Positions 15,294 through 25,027 of a DNA stretch of 64,000 bases are shown here, one piece after another. Under the pieces are notes generated by a model, which ran no database searches, was not told the origin of the DNA, and worked only from the letters and a program-made list of their open reading frames with translations. Position 1 is the stretch's first letter. Every line of letters begins with the position of its first letter. Source of the DNA: Oceanimonas marisflavi (GTDB taxonomy: Bacteria > Pseudomonadota > Gammaproteobacteria > Enterobacterales > Aeromonadaceae); the NCBI RefSeq assembly GCF_003049725.1, contig NZ_QAGM01000019.1:1-64000 (forward strand), read 5' to 3'. Position numbers and translations under genes: made by a program.

Positions 15294-17249
15294 GTGCAAC
15301 CACTGAGCCCGGCCGAGCTGGCCCCCGCATTCTCCTTACCTGACATCACCACCCTTGACGATGTGGCTCCCCTGCCCTTCAGTGCCCTGCAGCAGCGGGC
15401 CGACTCGGCCTTTGCCACGCTCTCGGGGCTGAACAGCGTCAACCCCATTCTGCTGCTGAATGGCTTTGCCGGCCTGGATGTGGAAGAGCTGGTACAGGAT
15501 CTGGTGAAACGGCATGCCAATCACGCCGATCTGTTCGACCTTTGTTACGCTGAAAACCTGCATCATCCGCAAAAGCCAATCTGGCTCCGGCTCAGAGCCG
15601 GCACCGGCATTGAGTTCTGTGAGCTGGTGGGTCAGCTGCTGGAGCTCAGCTCCCGACATCTTGAAGCAGAGCACATTGTTGAGCGCATTCTTAAAAAGCA
15701 GGGCCAGGATGAAAAGGTGGCCGACTATCTGTCGGATCTGGCTCAGCATGTGGCCGCCGGCGGTGGCTTCAGCCATCCTGTGCTGATCAACCTGATGGTG
15801 CACCGTCATGACAGCACCATTCCCATTGTCCATGCCCGCCAGTTCACCCCGGAGCAGCTGTTTGGCGCCATTCACTTTCAGACCGAGCAGGGCTCGGTAT
15901 TCAGCCACCATCATCTGCTGGAACCCGGGCTTATTCACCAGGCCAACGGCGGCTACCTGATCGTGCCCATCGAAGAGCTGCTGGATCAGCCCAACCTCTG
16001 GTTCCGGCTGAAAAACGCCCTGGCCACACGGCGGGTGGAGTGGAGCCGTCCCAGTGAGATGGCGGCGTTTTACTTTCAGCCCGAGCCACCGCCCTTGGAT
16101 GTACATCTTATTCTGGTGGGCGACCGGCTGGCGGTGGCCGAGCTGCACATGCTGGATCGGGAGCTGGATACCCTGGCGTTTCTGCGCGCCGACATTATTC
16201 CCGAATGGGACGCCGAGCAGAACCTGACGTCCTACCTGGGCTATCTCGCTCACCTGCGCCAAAAACACGGTCTGCGCAACATGGATACCGGCGCCGTGGC
16301 CCGGTTGTGCCGCTATGGCAGCCGGATCACCGAGCACCAGCACCGGCTGTCGCTGGTGGAAGCCCAGCTGGTGGCCATGATGCAGCTGGCGGATGTGATT
16401 GCCGCCCGGGAAAACAGCACGCTGATTACCGAGCAACATCTGCGGCTGGCGCAGGAAGAGCAGGATCAGCGGCTCAACTTCCTGGTGGAGCAGTCGGATC
16501 TGGGGGTGCGCGACGGCCAGTTTCTGCTGCAGACTCAGGGCCGGGAAGTGGGTCAGATCAACGGCCTGTCGGTGATCCAGATCGCCGGCCATCCCTACGA
16601 CTTTGGTGAGCCGGTGCGACTTACCGCCACCGTGCACCTGGGCGACGGTGATGTGGCCGATATCGAGCGCAAGGCGGATCTGGCCGGCCATATTCACGCC
16701 AAGGCCATGATGATTATTCACGGCTATCTGGCTAACCTGTTTGGCGCCGAGCACCCCTCGCCGCTGTCGGCCAACCTGGTGTTTGAGCAGTCCTATCATG
16801 AAATCGACGGTGACAGTGCCGCCCTGGCCGGGTTGTGCGCCCTGATGTCGGCACTGGGTCAGGAGCCCATCTACCAGCACTTTGCCATTACCGGTGCGGT
16901 GGATCAGTTCGGCAACGTGCAGCCGGTGGGCGGCGTAAATGAAAAAATTGAAGGGTTTTACCGGCTGTGCCGGCTGCAGGGGCTGACCGGTGAGCAGGGC
17001 GTGCTGATCCCCGCCAGCAACCGGCTGCAACTCAACCTTTCCGATGAAGTGAACGCAGCCGTGGCCGAGGGCCGTTTTCATATTTACCCGGTGGCCCGGG
17101 TGGAAGAGGCCATCGCCCTGCTGATGGGCTGCGAAGCGGGCAAGGTAGACGATCCCCATACCCTGTTCGGACGCATTCGTGAACGCCTGGATGATCTCAA
17201 CGGTCATACCATGGAAACCGGTTTTTGGCGCCGATTGCTGCGCCGATGA
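15294..17249 (+). CDS. lonH: Lon-family protease LonH/YcbZ-like
   Basis: A 651-residue protein starting at GTG 15294. The C-terminal protease domain has the Lon Ser-Lys dyad: Ser508 in EIDGDSAALAGL and Lys551 in NEKIEGF. The N-terminal half resembles an AAA ATPase, but no intact P-loop is visible, as in E. coli YcbZ. This argues for a Lon-like protease that is ATP-independent or uses a modified nucleotide site. In E. coli ycbZ likewise precedes fabA. The gap of about 90 bases to fabA holds that gene's regulatory sites. Substrates are unknown. Confidence 0.88.
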   Translation: MQPLSPAELAPAFSLPDITTLDDVAPLPFSALQQRADSAFATLSGLNSVNPILLLNGFAGLDVEELVQDLVKRHANHADLFDLCYAENLHHPQKPIWLRLRAGTGIEFCELVGQLLELSSRHLEAEHIVERILKKQGQDEKVADYLSDLAQHVAAGGGFSHPVLINLMVHRHDSTIPIVHARQFTPEQLFGAIHFQTEQGSVFSHHHLLEPGLIHQANGGYLIVPIEELLDQPNLWFRLKNALATRRVEWSRPSEMAAFYFQPEPPPLDVHLILVGDRLAVAELHMLDRELDTLAFLRADIIPEWDAEQNLTSYLGYLAHLRQKHGLRNMDTGAVARLCRYGSRITEHQHRLSLVEAQLVAMMQLADVIAARENSTLITEQHLRLAQEEQDQRLNFLVEQSDLGVRDGQFLLQTQGREVGQINGLSVIQIAGHPYDFGEPVRLTATVHLGDGDVADIERKADLAGHIHAKAMMIIHGYLANLFGAEHPSPLSANLVFEQSYHEIDGDSAALAGLCALMSALGQEPIYQHFAITGAVDQFGNVQPVGGVNEKIEGFYRLCRLQGLTGEQGVLIPASNRLQLNLSDEVNAAVAEGRFHIYPVARVEEAIALLMGCEAGKVDDPHTLFGRIRERLDDLNGHTMETGFWRRLLRR

Positions 17250-17266
17250 CAGATCGGACTTGTCGG
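17247..17266 (+). promoter_or_regulatory. FadR-like activator site upstream of fabA
   Basis: Contains GATCGGACTTGT, identical as I recall it to the core of the FadR site in front of E. coli fabA. FadR activates fabA when long-chain acyl-CoA is low. It lies about 80 bases before the fabA start, at the very end of lonH. Confidence 0.7.
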
Positions 17267-17283
17267 GCGCACAGCTGTTCGCT
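17266..17283 (+). promoter_or_regulatory. FabR-like operator upstream of fabA
   Basis: GGCGCACAGCTGTTCGCT is a nearly perfect palindrome of the AGCGnACAnnTGTnCGCT type bound by the unsaturated-fatty-acid repressor FabR. It abuts the FadR-like site in the same order as in E. coli, about 60 bases upstream of the fabA start. Confidence 0.65.
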
Positions 17284-17342
17284 AAAGTGACGCCAATTTT
17301 ACACCCGGGCCTTTTGTGCCCGATGAAAAACGGAAGAGTGAA

Positions 17343-17873
17343 ATGCCTTCACAAAAAGAACTGGGTAAACACAGCTTTACCAGAGAAGAACTGCTGGCCT
17401 GCAGCCAGGGCGAACTGTTTGGTCCCGGCAACAGTCAGCTTCCCGCCCCCAACATGCTGATGATGGATCGTATCCTGCACATCAGCGACGAAGGCGGCGA
17501 GCATGGCAAGGGCGAAATCCTGGCCGAGCTGGATATCACTCCCGACCTGTGGTTTTTTGACTGCCACTTTCCCGGCGACCCGGTGATGCCCGGTTGTCTG
17601 GGGCTGGATGCCATGTGGCAGCTGGTGGGTTTTTTCCTGGGCTGGAAAGGCGGCCCCGGCAAGGGCCGTGCCCTGGGTGTGGGTGAAGTGAAGTTCACCG
17701 GTCAGATCCTGCCGACCGCCAAGAAGGTCACCTACAAAATTACCCTGAAGCGGGTGATCTGGCGCAAGCTGATCATGGGCATCGCCGATGGCGTGGTGGA
17801 AGTGGATGGTCGTCCCATCTATGAAGCCAAGGATCTGAAAGTGGGTCTGTTTACCGACACCTCCACCTTCTGA
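17343..17873 (+). CDS. fabA: 3-hydroxydecanoyl-ACP dehydratase/isomerase
   Basis: 176 residues from ATG 17343 ([18 protein letters not shown]). The hot-dog-fold active site is clear: His75 in [11 protein letters not shown] and Asp89 in LGLDAMWQL, equal to His70/Asp84 of the E. coli enzyme. FabA dehydrates hydroxydecanoyl-ACP and isomerises the product to the cis-3 form, the branch point of anaerobic unsaturated fatty-acid synthesis. FadR-like and FabR-like sites lie upstream, so the E. coli control logic seems conserved. A perfect terminator follows. Confidence 0.97.
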   Translation: MPSQKELGKHSFTREELLACSQGELFGPGNSQLPAPNMLMMDRILHISDEGGEHGKGEILAELDITPDLWFFDCHFPGDPVMPGCLGLDAMWQLVGFFLGWKGGPGKGRALGVGEVKFTGQILPTAKKVTYKITLKRVIWRKLIMGIADGVVEVDGRPIYEAKDLKVGLFTDTSTF

Positions 17874-17900
17874 TTTAATCGGTGATGAATAAAACGTTAA

Positions 17901-17925
17901 GGCCCCGCAGTTGCGGGGCCTTTTT
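17901..17925 (+). terminator. Terminator between fabA and rmf (convergent)
   Basis: GGCCCCGCA and TGCGGGGCC form a 9-bp stem with a 2-base loop, followed by TTTTT on the plus strand. It ends fabA transcription. Confidence 0.9.
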
Positions 17926-17943
17926 GTTGATGATGAATGCTTG

Positions 17944-18120
17944 TTACTTGATGAAGAGGCCGGAACCTTTGTCTTCCATGGCATCTCGCCAGCCGCCTAA
18001 CCAATGGCCTTTGGCATCGAAATCGGTGTAGGGGCACTGCTCTTTGGAACGTCCACTGACTCCAGCTTGGTAACCGCGGGTACGCGCTCTTTCCAAACGG
18101 TCACGTTTTTGTCTCTTCAT
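17944..18120 (-). CDS. rmf: Ribosome modulation factor
   Basis: A 58-residue basic protein whose beginning, MKRQKRDRLERARTRGYQAG, is almost identical to E. coli RMF, as is the WLGGWRDAM segment. RMF binds 70S ribosomes in stationary phase and pairs them into inactive 100S dimers. The C-terminal tail (EDKGSGLFIK) differs from E. coli but the length is normal. The gene is convergent with fabA. About 175 bases upstream lies a CRP-like palindrome, in line with cAMP-CRP control of rmf in E. coli. Confidence 0.97.
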   Translation of the reverse strand: MKRQKRDRLERARTRGYQAGVSGRSKEQCPYTDFDAKGHWLGGWRDAMEDKGSGLFIK

Positions 18121-18293
18121 AGGTATTACCCTCGTTTAATCAACAAAAAGTGCACGGCCTATTTCGTCCTGCCGCACTTAATTGATAGATGAGTTACGCA
18201 GAGATCTCAAGGGGGAATTTTTGAGCATAGGTCAGCCTGTGTATTTAGCGACTGATATTTATGAAGTTTTGATGAAATCAGAAAGCCGTGAAG

Positions 18294-18309
18294 TGTGATC
18301 TTGATCACT
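18294..18309. promoter_or_regulatory. CRP-like binding site upstream of rmf
   Basis: TGTGATCTTGATCACT fits the CRP pattern TGTGA-N6-TCACA with one mismatch and is nearly symmetric. It lies between rmf and the uup terminator, about 175 bases before the rmf start. An FNR-type reading is less good because the outer bases are TG/CA. Confidence 0.6.
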
Positions 18310-18319
18310 CGACGGCTAC

Positions 18320-18347
18320 AAAAATGCCGGCTTTCGAGGGCCGGCAT
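18320..18347 (-). terminator. Terminator behind uup
   Basis: On the minus strand ATGCCGGC, an 8-base loop, GCCGGCAT, then TTTTT. It lies about 30 bases after the uup stop and closes the rlmKL-glutaredoxin-uup operon. Confidence 0.85.
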
Positions 18348-18377
18348 GACTGAGTGGCTGTGGCAGAAAAAACAGGG

Positions 18378-20285
18378 TTATCCCGCGGCCAGCTCCTCCA
18401 GCTCTTCCCAGCGGGCAAAGGCCTCTTCCAGCTCGTTTTCCACCGCGGCCAGCTGCTGCAGTTTTTCCTGGGTCACGTCTTCGGCCTGAGTGAAAAAGTC
18501 CGGACCGTTGATTTCCTGCTGCAGGGCTTCAATCTGCTGCTCCAGCTGCTCAAGACGGGCCGGCAGGCCGTTCAGCTCCTGCTGCTGTTTGTAGGACAGC
18601 TTTTTGCCGGAAGCGGGCTTGGGCTTCTGGGATTTGGCCGGGGCGGCTTTTTCCGCCTTGAGCGGTGCCGGCACGGCTTCGGCCTGACGTCCGCGCTGGG
18701 CCAGCATGTCCTGGTAACCGCCCACGAATTCTTCCACCCCGCCCTTGCCGTCAAAGGTCCAGCAGTGCGTGGCGGTGTTGTCGATAAAGTCCCGGTCGTG
18801 GCTTACCAGCAGCAGGGTACCCTGATAGTCGGCCAGCAGCTCTTCCAGCAGCTCTAGGGTTTCCACGTCCAGATCGTTGGTGGGCTCGTCGAGCACCAGC
18901 AGGTTGCTGGGTTTCAGAAACAGCCGGGCCAGCAGCAGGCGGTTTTTCTCGCCGCCGGACAGCGCCTTTACCGGGGTGCGGGCGCGCTTGGGCTCAAACA
19001 GAAAATCCTGCAGGTAGCCCAGCACATGGCGGGAGCGGCCGCCCACTTCCACTTCCTGCTTGCCATCGGCCAGGTTGTCCATCACGGTGCGCTCGGGATC
19101 GAGTTGCTCCCGGTACTGATCAAAGTAGGCCACGTCCAGCTTGGTGCCGCACTTGAGTGTGCCTTGCTTGGGCTGCAGCCTGCCCAGCAGCAGTTTGATC
19201 AGGGTACTTTTGCCGCAGCCGTTGGGGCCGACCAGGGCGATTTTGTCGCCCCGCTGCACCAGGGCGGAAAAGTCACTGATAAGCTTCTTGCCTTCATAGT
19301 CAAAGCCAAGGTGTTCGGCTTCAAACACGATTTTGCCCGAGCGGCGTACGTCATCCAGGGTAACGGAGACCTTGCCCAGGCTTTCCCGGCGCTGACTGCG
19401 CTCATTGCGCAGCGCCTTCAGTGCCCTCACCCGGCCTTCGTTACGGGTGCGGCGGGCCTTGATGCCCTGGCGGATCCAGGCTTCTTCCTGGGCCAGACGC
19501 TTGTCGAACAGGGCGTTCTGCTCCGCTTCCACCCGCAGGGCTTCTTCCTTGTTGACCAGATAGTCGTCGTAGTTGCCGGGCCAGCTGGACAGTTTGCCCC
19601 GGTCGAGATCGAGAATGCGGGTGGCCATCTTGCGAATAAAGGCGCGGTCGTGGCTGATAAACACAATGGCGCCGCGAAACTCCACCAGAAAGTTTTCCAG
19701 CCAGGCGATGGCGTCGATGTCCAGGTGGTTGGTGGGCTCGTCCAGCAGCAGAATGTCGGGATCGTTGGCCAGCGCCCGGGCCAGGGCCACCTTGCGCAGC
19801 CAGCCACCGGACAAGTCCTTGAGCCGGGTGTCGCCGTTCAGGCCCAGCAGGGTCAGGCTCTGGTTGATGCGGGTATCGAACTGCCAGCCGTTGGCGTGCT
19901 CCACCTGCTCCTGCAGCCGCATCAGTTCGTTCATGGCTTTTTCCGAGCTGTCGTGGCTGACCTTTTCCAGCTGGTGATGATAGCAGGCCAGCAGCTCGCC
20001 CAGTTCGGCCAGGCCGGCGGAGACATAGTCAAATACCGTCTGATCGTCGTCCACCTGGGGCGGGTCCTGCTCCAGCCGGGCGATGACCACGTCCTGCTGT
20101 ACCTGGCGGCGACCGTCGTCGAGCTGAATGTCGCCGGCAATCACCTTCATCAAGGTGGATTTGCCGGCACCGTTGCGGCCGACGATACACAGCCGCTCGC
20201 CGGCCTGAATGTTAAGCTCCACCCCGTCCAGCAGCGGCGCGTCACCGTAGGCCAGCAGGGCGTTTTGCAGGGTAAGCAGACTCAT
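18378..20285 (-). CDS. uup: ABC-F ATPase Uup
   Basis: 635 residues with two ABC domains and no membrane part. The first P-loop is GRNGAGKST (36-44) and the second GPNGCGKST (near 350). Signatures are LSGGW and LSGGEKNR, and Walker B strands end in LLLDEPTNHLD and LVLDEPTNDLD. A charged linker separates the domains, and a C-terminal coiled coil (after about 560) is the Uup hallmark that binds DNA. ABC-F proteins act on ribosomes. Uup loss raises transposon excision in E. coli. The start overlaps the glutaredoxin-like stop by 4 bases. Confidence 0.95.
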   Translation of the reverse strand: MSLLTLQNALLAYGDAPLLDGVELNIQAGERLCIVGRNGAGKSTLMKVIAGDIQLDDGRRQVQQDVVIARLEQDPPQVDDDQTVFDYVSAGLAELGELLACYHHQLEKVSHDSSEKAMNELMRLQEQVEHANGWQFDTRINQSLTLLGLNGDTRLKDLSGGWLRKVALARALANDPDILLLDEPTNHLDIDAIAWLENFLVEFRGAIVFISHDRAFIRKMATRILDLDRGKLSSWPGNYDDYLVNKEEALRVEAEQNALFDKRLAQEEAWIRQGIKARRTRNEGRVRALKALRNERSQRRESLGKVSVTLDDVRRSGKIVFEAEHLGFDYEGKKLISDFSALVQRGDKIALVGPNGCGKSTLIKLLLGRLQPKQGTLKCGTKLDVAYFDQYREQLDPERTVMDNLADGKQEVEVGGRSRHVLGYLQDFLFEPKRARTPVKALSGGEKNRLLLARLFLKPSNLLVLDEPTNDLDVETLELLEELLADYQGTLLLVSHDRDFIDNTATHCWTFDGKGGVEEFVGGYQDMLAQRGRQAEAVPAPLKAEKAAPAKSQKPKPASGKKLSYKQQQELNGLPARLEQLEQQIEALQQEINGPDFFTQAEDVTQEKLQQLAAVENELEEAFARWEELEELAAG

Positions 20286-20515
20286 GATTGTTCCTGATTA
20301 AATGCAATAAGGTCATCGGCGGTAAAGGGCCAGTCCAGCTCGGCGCCGTCGGCCCGGCGGACCACCGGAATGCGAATGCGGTAGGCGTCCAGCCACTGGT
20401 CGTTGTCGATGATGTCTTTTATCTCGGTGCCGGCGGCCAGCCCGGTCTGCTCAAGCAGGCTCCAGGCCTGCTCGCACAAATGGCAGCCGTCGGTGGAAAA
20501 CAGCGTCAGGCTCAT
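20282..20515 (-). CDS. Glutaredoxin-like protein (DUF836 type)
   Basis: A 77-residue thioredoxin-fold protein with a CHLC redox pair (residues 11-14) and the cis-Pro region IRIPVV. The family (PF05768) contains small glutaredoxin-like proteins often encoded between rlmKL and uup in gammaproteobacteria. The substrate is unknown. It overlaps both neighbours by 4 bases (ATGA), so the three genes are clearly one operon. Confidence 0.85.
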   Translation of the reverse strand: MSLTLFSTDGCHLCEQAWSLLEQTGLAAGTEIKDIIDNDQWLDAYRIRIPVVRRADGAELDWPFTADDLIAFNQEQS

Positions 20516-22620
20516 TGCTCACTCCAGCGAATTTCCCAGCAGTTGTGAATATGCGGGTTGCGGGCAAAGTCCTTGGGCAGGCTGGAGCGGGTGATGTCTT
20601 TGGCTTCCAGCCCCAGGGCCGCCAGGCCGTCCTGATCCATTTTAAAGTTGCGCTTGTTGTTGGAGAAAATCAGCAGGCCGCCCTTGCGCAGGTGCTTGCT
20701 CAGCAGCTGCAGCAACTCCAGGTGATCCCGCTGTACGTCAAAACTGTCTTCCATGCGTTTGGAGTTGGAGAAGGTCGGCGGATCGGCGAAGATCAGATCA
20801 TAATCGCCGCCGGTATTTGCCAGCCAGCTCAGGCAGTCGGCCTGTACATACTGATGCCGGCGGTCGTTCATGCCGTTCAGCTGCATATTGCGTTCGGCCC
20901 AGCCGAGGTAGGTTCTGGACATGTCCACCGTGGTGGTGGAGCGGGCACCGCCCAAGGCCGCATGCACGGTGGCGGTGCCGGTGTAGGCGAACACGTTGAG
21001 CACGTCCTTGCCCCTGGCAAGCTCGCCCAGACGTTTGCGAATGGGTCTGTGATCCAGAAACAGGCCGGTGTCCAGATAATCGTGCAGGTTCACCAGCAGC
21101 CGGGCATTGTGCTCCTGCACTTCCATCCACTGCTCGCGCTTGTCGAGCTTTTCATATTGCTCATTGCCCTTCTGGCGGGCGCGCACCTTGAGCACCACCT
21201 TGCTGCCGGGCACGCCGGTCACCGTCATGGTGGCCTGCACCAGATCAAAGAAGCGGGCCCGGGCCTTGTGCTCGGGCACGCTCTTGGGCGCGGCGTATTC
21301 CTGAATCACCAGGTGATCCTGATAACGGTCGATGGCGGCGTTGTATTCCGGCAGATCGGCATCGTAGAGGCGATAGCAGTCAATGCCCTCGCCCCTTGCC
21401 CACTTGTCCAGGGCCTTGATGTTCTTGGTCAGCCGGTTGGCAAAGTCTTCCGCCAGCGGCCGTGCCGGCCGGGCGTCTTCGGCAATCAGGTAGTTACGCA
21501 GCTCACAGGCCAGGGCGCCGTTAAACAGCTTGTAGGTTTTTTCCGGGCGCAGGCGCAGGCAGCTGAGCAGCTCGGGGGAGCTGGAAATCAGGCTCACGTG
21601 CCAGCCCTTGAACTGCTCCCTCAGGGTGTCGCCCAGGCCCTGGTGCAGGCCCAGCAGCGACGGAAATTCGCTCAAGCGCTCACCATAGGGCGGGTTGGAA
21701 ATCAGCCAGCCCGGTAGCTCGCTCGGGTTTTGCAGCTCACCCACGGCCCCTTGAGTAAAGTGGATCAACCGCTCCACCCCGGCCGCCTCGGCGTTTTCCC
21801 GGGCAAAGCCCAGCACCCGCTTGTCCTGATCAAAGCCATGGATCACCGCCTCGGCCTTGTTCAGGCCGCGGCTGGCGCGCACCGTGGCCTCGGCATGCAG
21901 ACTTTGCCACAGCTCGCGATCGTGGCCGGACCAGGCCATAAAGCCAAAACGCGGGCGCAGCAGGCCCGGTGCCTGATCGGCCGCCATCAAGGCTGCTTCT
22001 ATAAGAAGGGTGCCGGAACCACACATGGGATCCACCAGCGGGCGGGTTTTGTCCCAGCCACTGCGCAGCAGAATGGCGGCGGCCAGGTTTTCCTTGAGCG
22101 GCGCTTCCCCCGCCTGCTGACGATAGCCACGCTGGTGCAGCGCCGGGCCGGACAGGTCAAGGGTAATGCTCAGGCGTTCCCGCTTCAGGTGAGCCAGAAT
22201 GCGAATATCGGGAAAGCGCTTGTCCACGTTGGGGCGCTCGCCCCGGCGCTTGCTCAGGCGATCCACGATGGCGTCCTTTATCTTGAGGGCACCATATTGA
22301 GTGTTGGTAATGGCCCGGTTGCTGCCGGAAAAGTCCACCGCAAAGGTCTGCCCCTCCTGAATGTGCTTTTCCCACTCCACGTTGCTGGCGCCGAGATAGA
22401 GATCCATGTCGTCGCGCATGGGGAAGTCGGCCAGCTGCAGCATAATGCGCGAGGCCAGGCGCGACCACAGGCAGGCCCGGTAGGCCACCTCCAGTTCACC
22501 CTGAAAGGCAACACCGGCCACGGTTTCCTGCAGCTGGCTGGCGCCAAAGGCTTGCAGTTCGTCGGAGAGTAAGGATTCCAGGCCCTTCGGGCAGGTAGCA
22601 AAAAACGGCAGCATAATCAC
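20512..22620 (-). CDS. rlmL: 23S rRNA m2G2445/m7G2069 methyltransferase RlmKL
   Basis: 702 residues, the same length as the E. coli enzyme. The order is an N-terminal THUMP/ferredoxin-like RNA-binding domain, a first Rossmann methyltransferase with the N6/N2-type motif NPPYGER (RlmL, m2G2445) and a second methyltransferase with FADPPTFSNSKRM (RlmK, m7G2069). Both SAM sites look intact (DPMCGSGTLLIEA and NVFAYTGTATVHA). It is the first gene of the operon with the glutaredoxin-like gene and uup. Acting on domain V of 23S rRNA helps 50S assembly. Confidence 0.97.
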   Translation of the reverse strand: MIMLPFFATCPKGLESLLSDELQAFGASQLQETVAGVAFQGELEVAYRACLWSRLASRIMLQLADFPMRDDMDLYLGASNVEWEKHIQEGQTFAVDFSGSNRAITNTQYGALKIKDAIVDRLSKRRGERPNVDKRFPDIRILAHLKRERLSITLDLSGPALHQRGYRQQAGEAPLKENLAAAILLRSGWDKTRPLVDPMCGSGTLLIEAALMAADQAPGLLRPRFGFMAWSGHDRELWQSLHAEATVRASRGLNKAEAVIHGFDQDKRVLGFARENAEAAGVERLIHFTQGAVGELQNPSELPGWLISNPPYGERLSEFPSLLGLHQGLGDTLREQFKGWHVSLISSSPELLSCLRLRPEKTYKLFNGALACELRNYLIAEDARPARPLAEDFANRLTKNIKALDKWARGEGIDCYRLYDADLPEYNAAIDRYQDHLVIQEYAAPKSVPEHKARARFFDLVQATMTVTGVPGSKVVLKVRARQKGNEQYEKLDKREQWMEVQEHNARLLVNLHDYLDTGLFLDHRPIRKRLGELARGKDVLNVFAYTGTATVHAALGGARSTTTVDMSRTYLGWAERNMQLNGMNDRRHQYVQADCLSWLANTGGDYDLIFADPPTFSNSKRMEDSFDVQRDHLELLQLLSKHLRKGGLLIFSNNKRNFKMDQDGLAALGLEAKDITRSSLPKDFARNPHIHNCWEIRWSEQ

Positions 22621-22788
22621 GCATGGTCAGACAAAAGAGAGGGCACATTATACATGAGTGCAGACGTGATTTCTGCGGATTAATGGGAGCCAGAAAGGCC
22701 ATAAGCGGACAAAATAAACGCAATGTGCGCAACAGACAAACATACCGCTGGTTTAACGAGCAAACAAAATAAAGTTTCAAACAAGGGC

Positions 22789-22817
22789 TTGCCTTTGGTG
22801 AGCCGGATCACTAATAT
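22789..22817 (+). promoter_or_regulatory. Promoter of the tRNA-fMet array
   Basis: TTGCCT (22789-22794), a 17-base spacer and TAATAT (22812-22817), followed by a short region before the first tRNA at 22832. This is a good sigma-70 promoter. The discriminator (GCACCACC) is GC-rich, as in stringently controlled tRNA promoters. Confidence 0.7.
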
Positions 22818-22831
22818 GCACCACCTGAGGA

Positions 22832-22908
<77 letters not shown>

Positions 22909-22942
22909 GTTCTCAGACAGTGTACGTTGAAGTGTTACCGGC

Positions 22943-23019
<77 letters not shown>

Positions 23020-23061
23020 ATTGGTTAACACCAACGACACAACAGCATGTTCAGTTACTGG

Positions 23062-23138
<77 letters not shown>

Positions 23139-23176
23139 ACTGATATGCGCAATGAAGTTTTAAGTATTACACCGGC

Positions 23177-23253
<77 letters not shown>

Positions 23254-23328
23254 ATCCGGTGATACTTTTATTCCCCTGCCCTTGCGGCAAGACGCTTTAC
23301 CTTCCTTATACAGCAATACCGGCCGGCC

Positions 23329-23865
23329 TCAGCCGACCCGACGTATATCCTGAATTCCTTCATTCGTTTCCAGACTGAACAACCTGTCGTTCATCACCTT
23401 GATGGCACCAAATACCGGCAATTTCTTTGCGCCGTTCAGTACCACATCGGCCGACAGGGAAATGCACAGGGACGCCGATGGCGACGTTTCCACCACCATC
23501 ATGGTCAGCTGGCGCTCACCGCAGTCCAGACCGATCAGTTCGCCCAGCTGTGGCCGGTGATAATCGGCCTGCGGCTCAAAAAACCAGCTCTGGGGCATCA
23601 GCGGCTTGTAGAAGCGGGCCACGGCCACTGCATTCAGCGCGGCCTGTATCCGCCGCGACTCTGTTGCCACACAGCTGAGTTTGTCGAGAAAGGTGTAATA
23701 AAGACCGGTGTCTTCCACCGAGAAATTCTGGCGTAACTGGTCGGCACAGATCAGTTTTTTTTGCGGGTAGGGAGTGGCGAACAAGATGTCCTCTCCCAGG
23801 TCCAGCATCAGGTGGCGATCTTCTCCGATAAACCAGCACCAGTGATCATTTGGTTGTAATAACAT
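23329..23865 (-). CDS. zapC: Cell division protein ZapC
   Basis: A 178-residue protein that fits ZapC (180 in E. coli) in length, in its N-terminal pattern (LLQPNDHWCWFIGEDRHLMLDLGEDILF) and in its location next to pyrD. ZapC binds FtsZ in the cytoplasm and promotes bundling of Z-ring filaments. It is transcribed toward the tRNA array and separated from pyrD by about 95 bases. Confidence 0.9.
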   Translation of the reverse strand: MLLQPNDHWCWFIGEDRHLMLDLGEDILFATPYPQKKLICADQLRQNFSVEDTGLYYTFLDKLSCVATESRRIQAALNAVAVARFYKPLMPQSWFFEPQADYHRPQLGELIGLDCGERQLTMMVVETSPSASLCISLSADVVLNGAKKLPVFGAIKVMNDRLFSLETNEGIQDIRRVG

Positions 23866-23959
23866 TCACTCACCTTGTGAAAGCAGAAAATTTACCCCCG
23901 ATACTTCACTATATATTGAATTTTTGCACCGAGGGCAAATGTTGCTTCTGTTTTACGGA

Positions 23960-24967
23960 TTACAAATGACGGGCCAGGTTCTGAACCAGGGAGGGGCCGT
24001 GATAAATAAAGCCGGAATACACCTGCACCAGGCTGGCGCCGGCGGCCATTTTTTCCCGGGCGGCGGTGAGTGAATCAATGCCCCCTACCCCGATAATGGG
24101 CAGCTTGCCATCGAGCCGGCGCGACAGCTCGGCGATCACCTGAGTGCTTTTGTTCTGCACCGGCCGGCCGCTGAGTCCGCCGGCTTCCCCGGCGTGGGGC
24201 AGCTCAAACACCAGCTCCCGATCCAGGGTGGTATTGGTGGCGATAACACCGTCGATATTAAAACGCACCAGACTGTCGGCGATCTGCTCGATTTCCTCTT
24301 CATTCAGATCCGGAGCAATTTTCACCACCAGCGGCACCTGCTTGTGATGTTTTTCGGCCAGTTGCGCCTGCTTTTCCTTTAATGAGCCCAGCAGATCATC
24401 CAGGGCATCGCCATATTGCAGTGAGCGCAGATCCGGCGTATTGGGCGAAGAAATGTTCACGGTAATGTAGCTGGCATGCTCATAGGACTTTTCCATGCAG
24501 ATCAGGTAATCGTCCTTGCCATGCTCAATGGGGGTGTCCTTGTTCTTGCCGATATTAATGCCGAGAATGCCGTTATAGCGGGACTGTTTAACGTTTTCGA
24601 TCAGGTAATCAATGCCCCGGTTGTTAAAGCCCATGCGGTTGATAATGCCTTCGGCGGGCTTCACCCGAAACAGCCGGGGTTTGGGGTTGCCGTCCTGGGG
24701 CCGGGGCGTCACCGTGCCTACTTCCACAAAGCCAAAGCCCATGGCGGCAAAGGCGTCGATACATTCACCGTTCTTGTCGAGGCCGGCGGCCAGGCCGACC
24801 GGATTGCTGAAGGTCAGCCCCATCAGCTCAACCGGGTTGTTGACCGGCCGGCGGCGGTACAGGGCTTCCAGCGGGGTGCGCTGGGTTTTCGCCAGTGCCT
24901 TGATGGTCAGTTCGTGGGCGTGTTCGGGATCACACTGAAACAGCAGAGGTTTTACCAGGGAGTACAC
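23960..24967 (-). CDS. pyrD: Dihydroorotate dehydrogenase (quinone), class 2
   Basis: 335 residues. It has the N-terminal membrane-associating helices of class 2 enzymes ([20 protein letters not shown]), the FMN site ([11 protein letters not shown] and GVGGIDS) and the catalytic serine in [11 protein letters not shown]. The enzyme oxidises dihydroorotate to orotate and passes electrons to ubiquinone, the fourth step of pyrimidine synthesis. The gene sits next to zapC, as in E. coli. A terminator separates it from the upstream glutamate dehydrogenase. Confidence 0.97.
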   Translation of the reverse strand: MYSLVKPLLFQCDPEHAHELTIKALAKTQRTPLEALYRRRPVNNPVELMGLTFSNPVGLAAGLDKNGECIDAFAAMGFGFVEVGTVTPRPQDGNPKPRLFRVKPAEGIINRMGFNNRGIDYLIENVKQSRYNGILGINIGKNKDTPIEHGKDDYLICMEKSYEHASYITVNISSPNTPDLRSLQYGDALDDLLGSLKEKQAQLAEKHHKQVPLVVKIAPDLNEEEIEQIADSLVRFNIDGVIATNTTLDRELVFELPHAGEAGGLSGRPVQNKSTQVIAELSRRLDGKLPIIGVGGIDSLTAAREKMAAGASLVQVYSGFIYHGPSLVQNLARHL

Positions 24968-24982
24968 GATTTGTTTCCTTAT

Positions 24983-25012
24983 AAAAAAGCCCCGGTCATG
25001 GCCGGGGCTTTT
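24983..25012 (-). terminator. Terminator behind glutamate dehydrogenase
   Basis: On the minus strand AAAAGCCCCGG, loop CCATGA, CCGGGGCTTTT with six T in total. It lies 15 bases after the dehydrogenase stop and immediately before pyrD. Confidence 0.9.
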
Positions 25013-25027
25013 GTTGTGGCCGCCTGA

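Noticed and set aside
15336..17207. 623-codon open frame opposite lonH, and similar long frames opposite uup, rlmKL, the ABC exporter and mukB
   Set aside because: All lie fully within well-identified genes on the other strand and have His/Gln/Gly-rich shadow translations without motifs.
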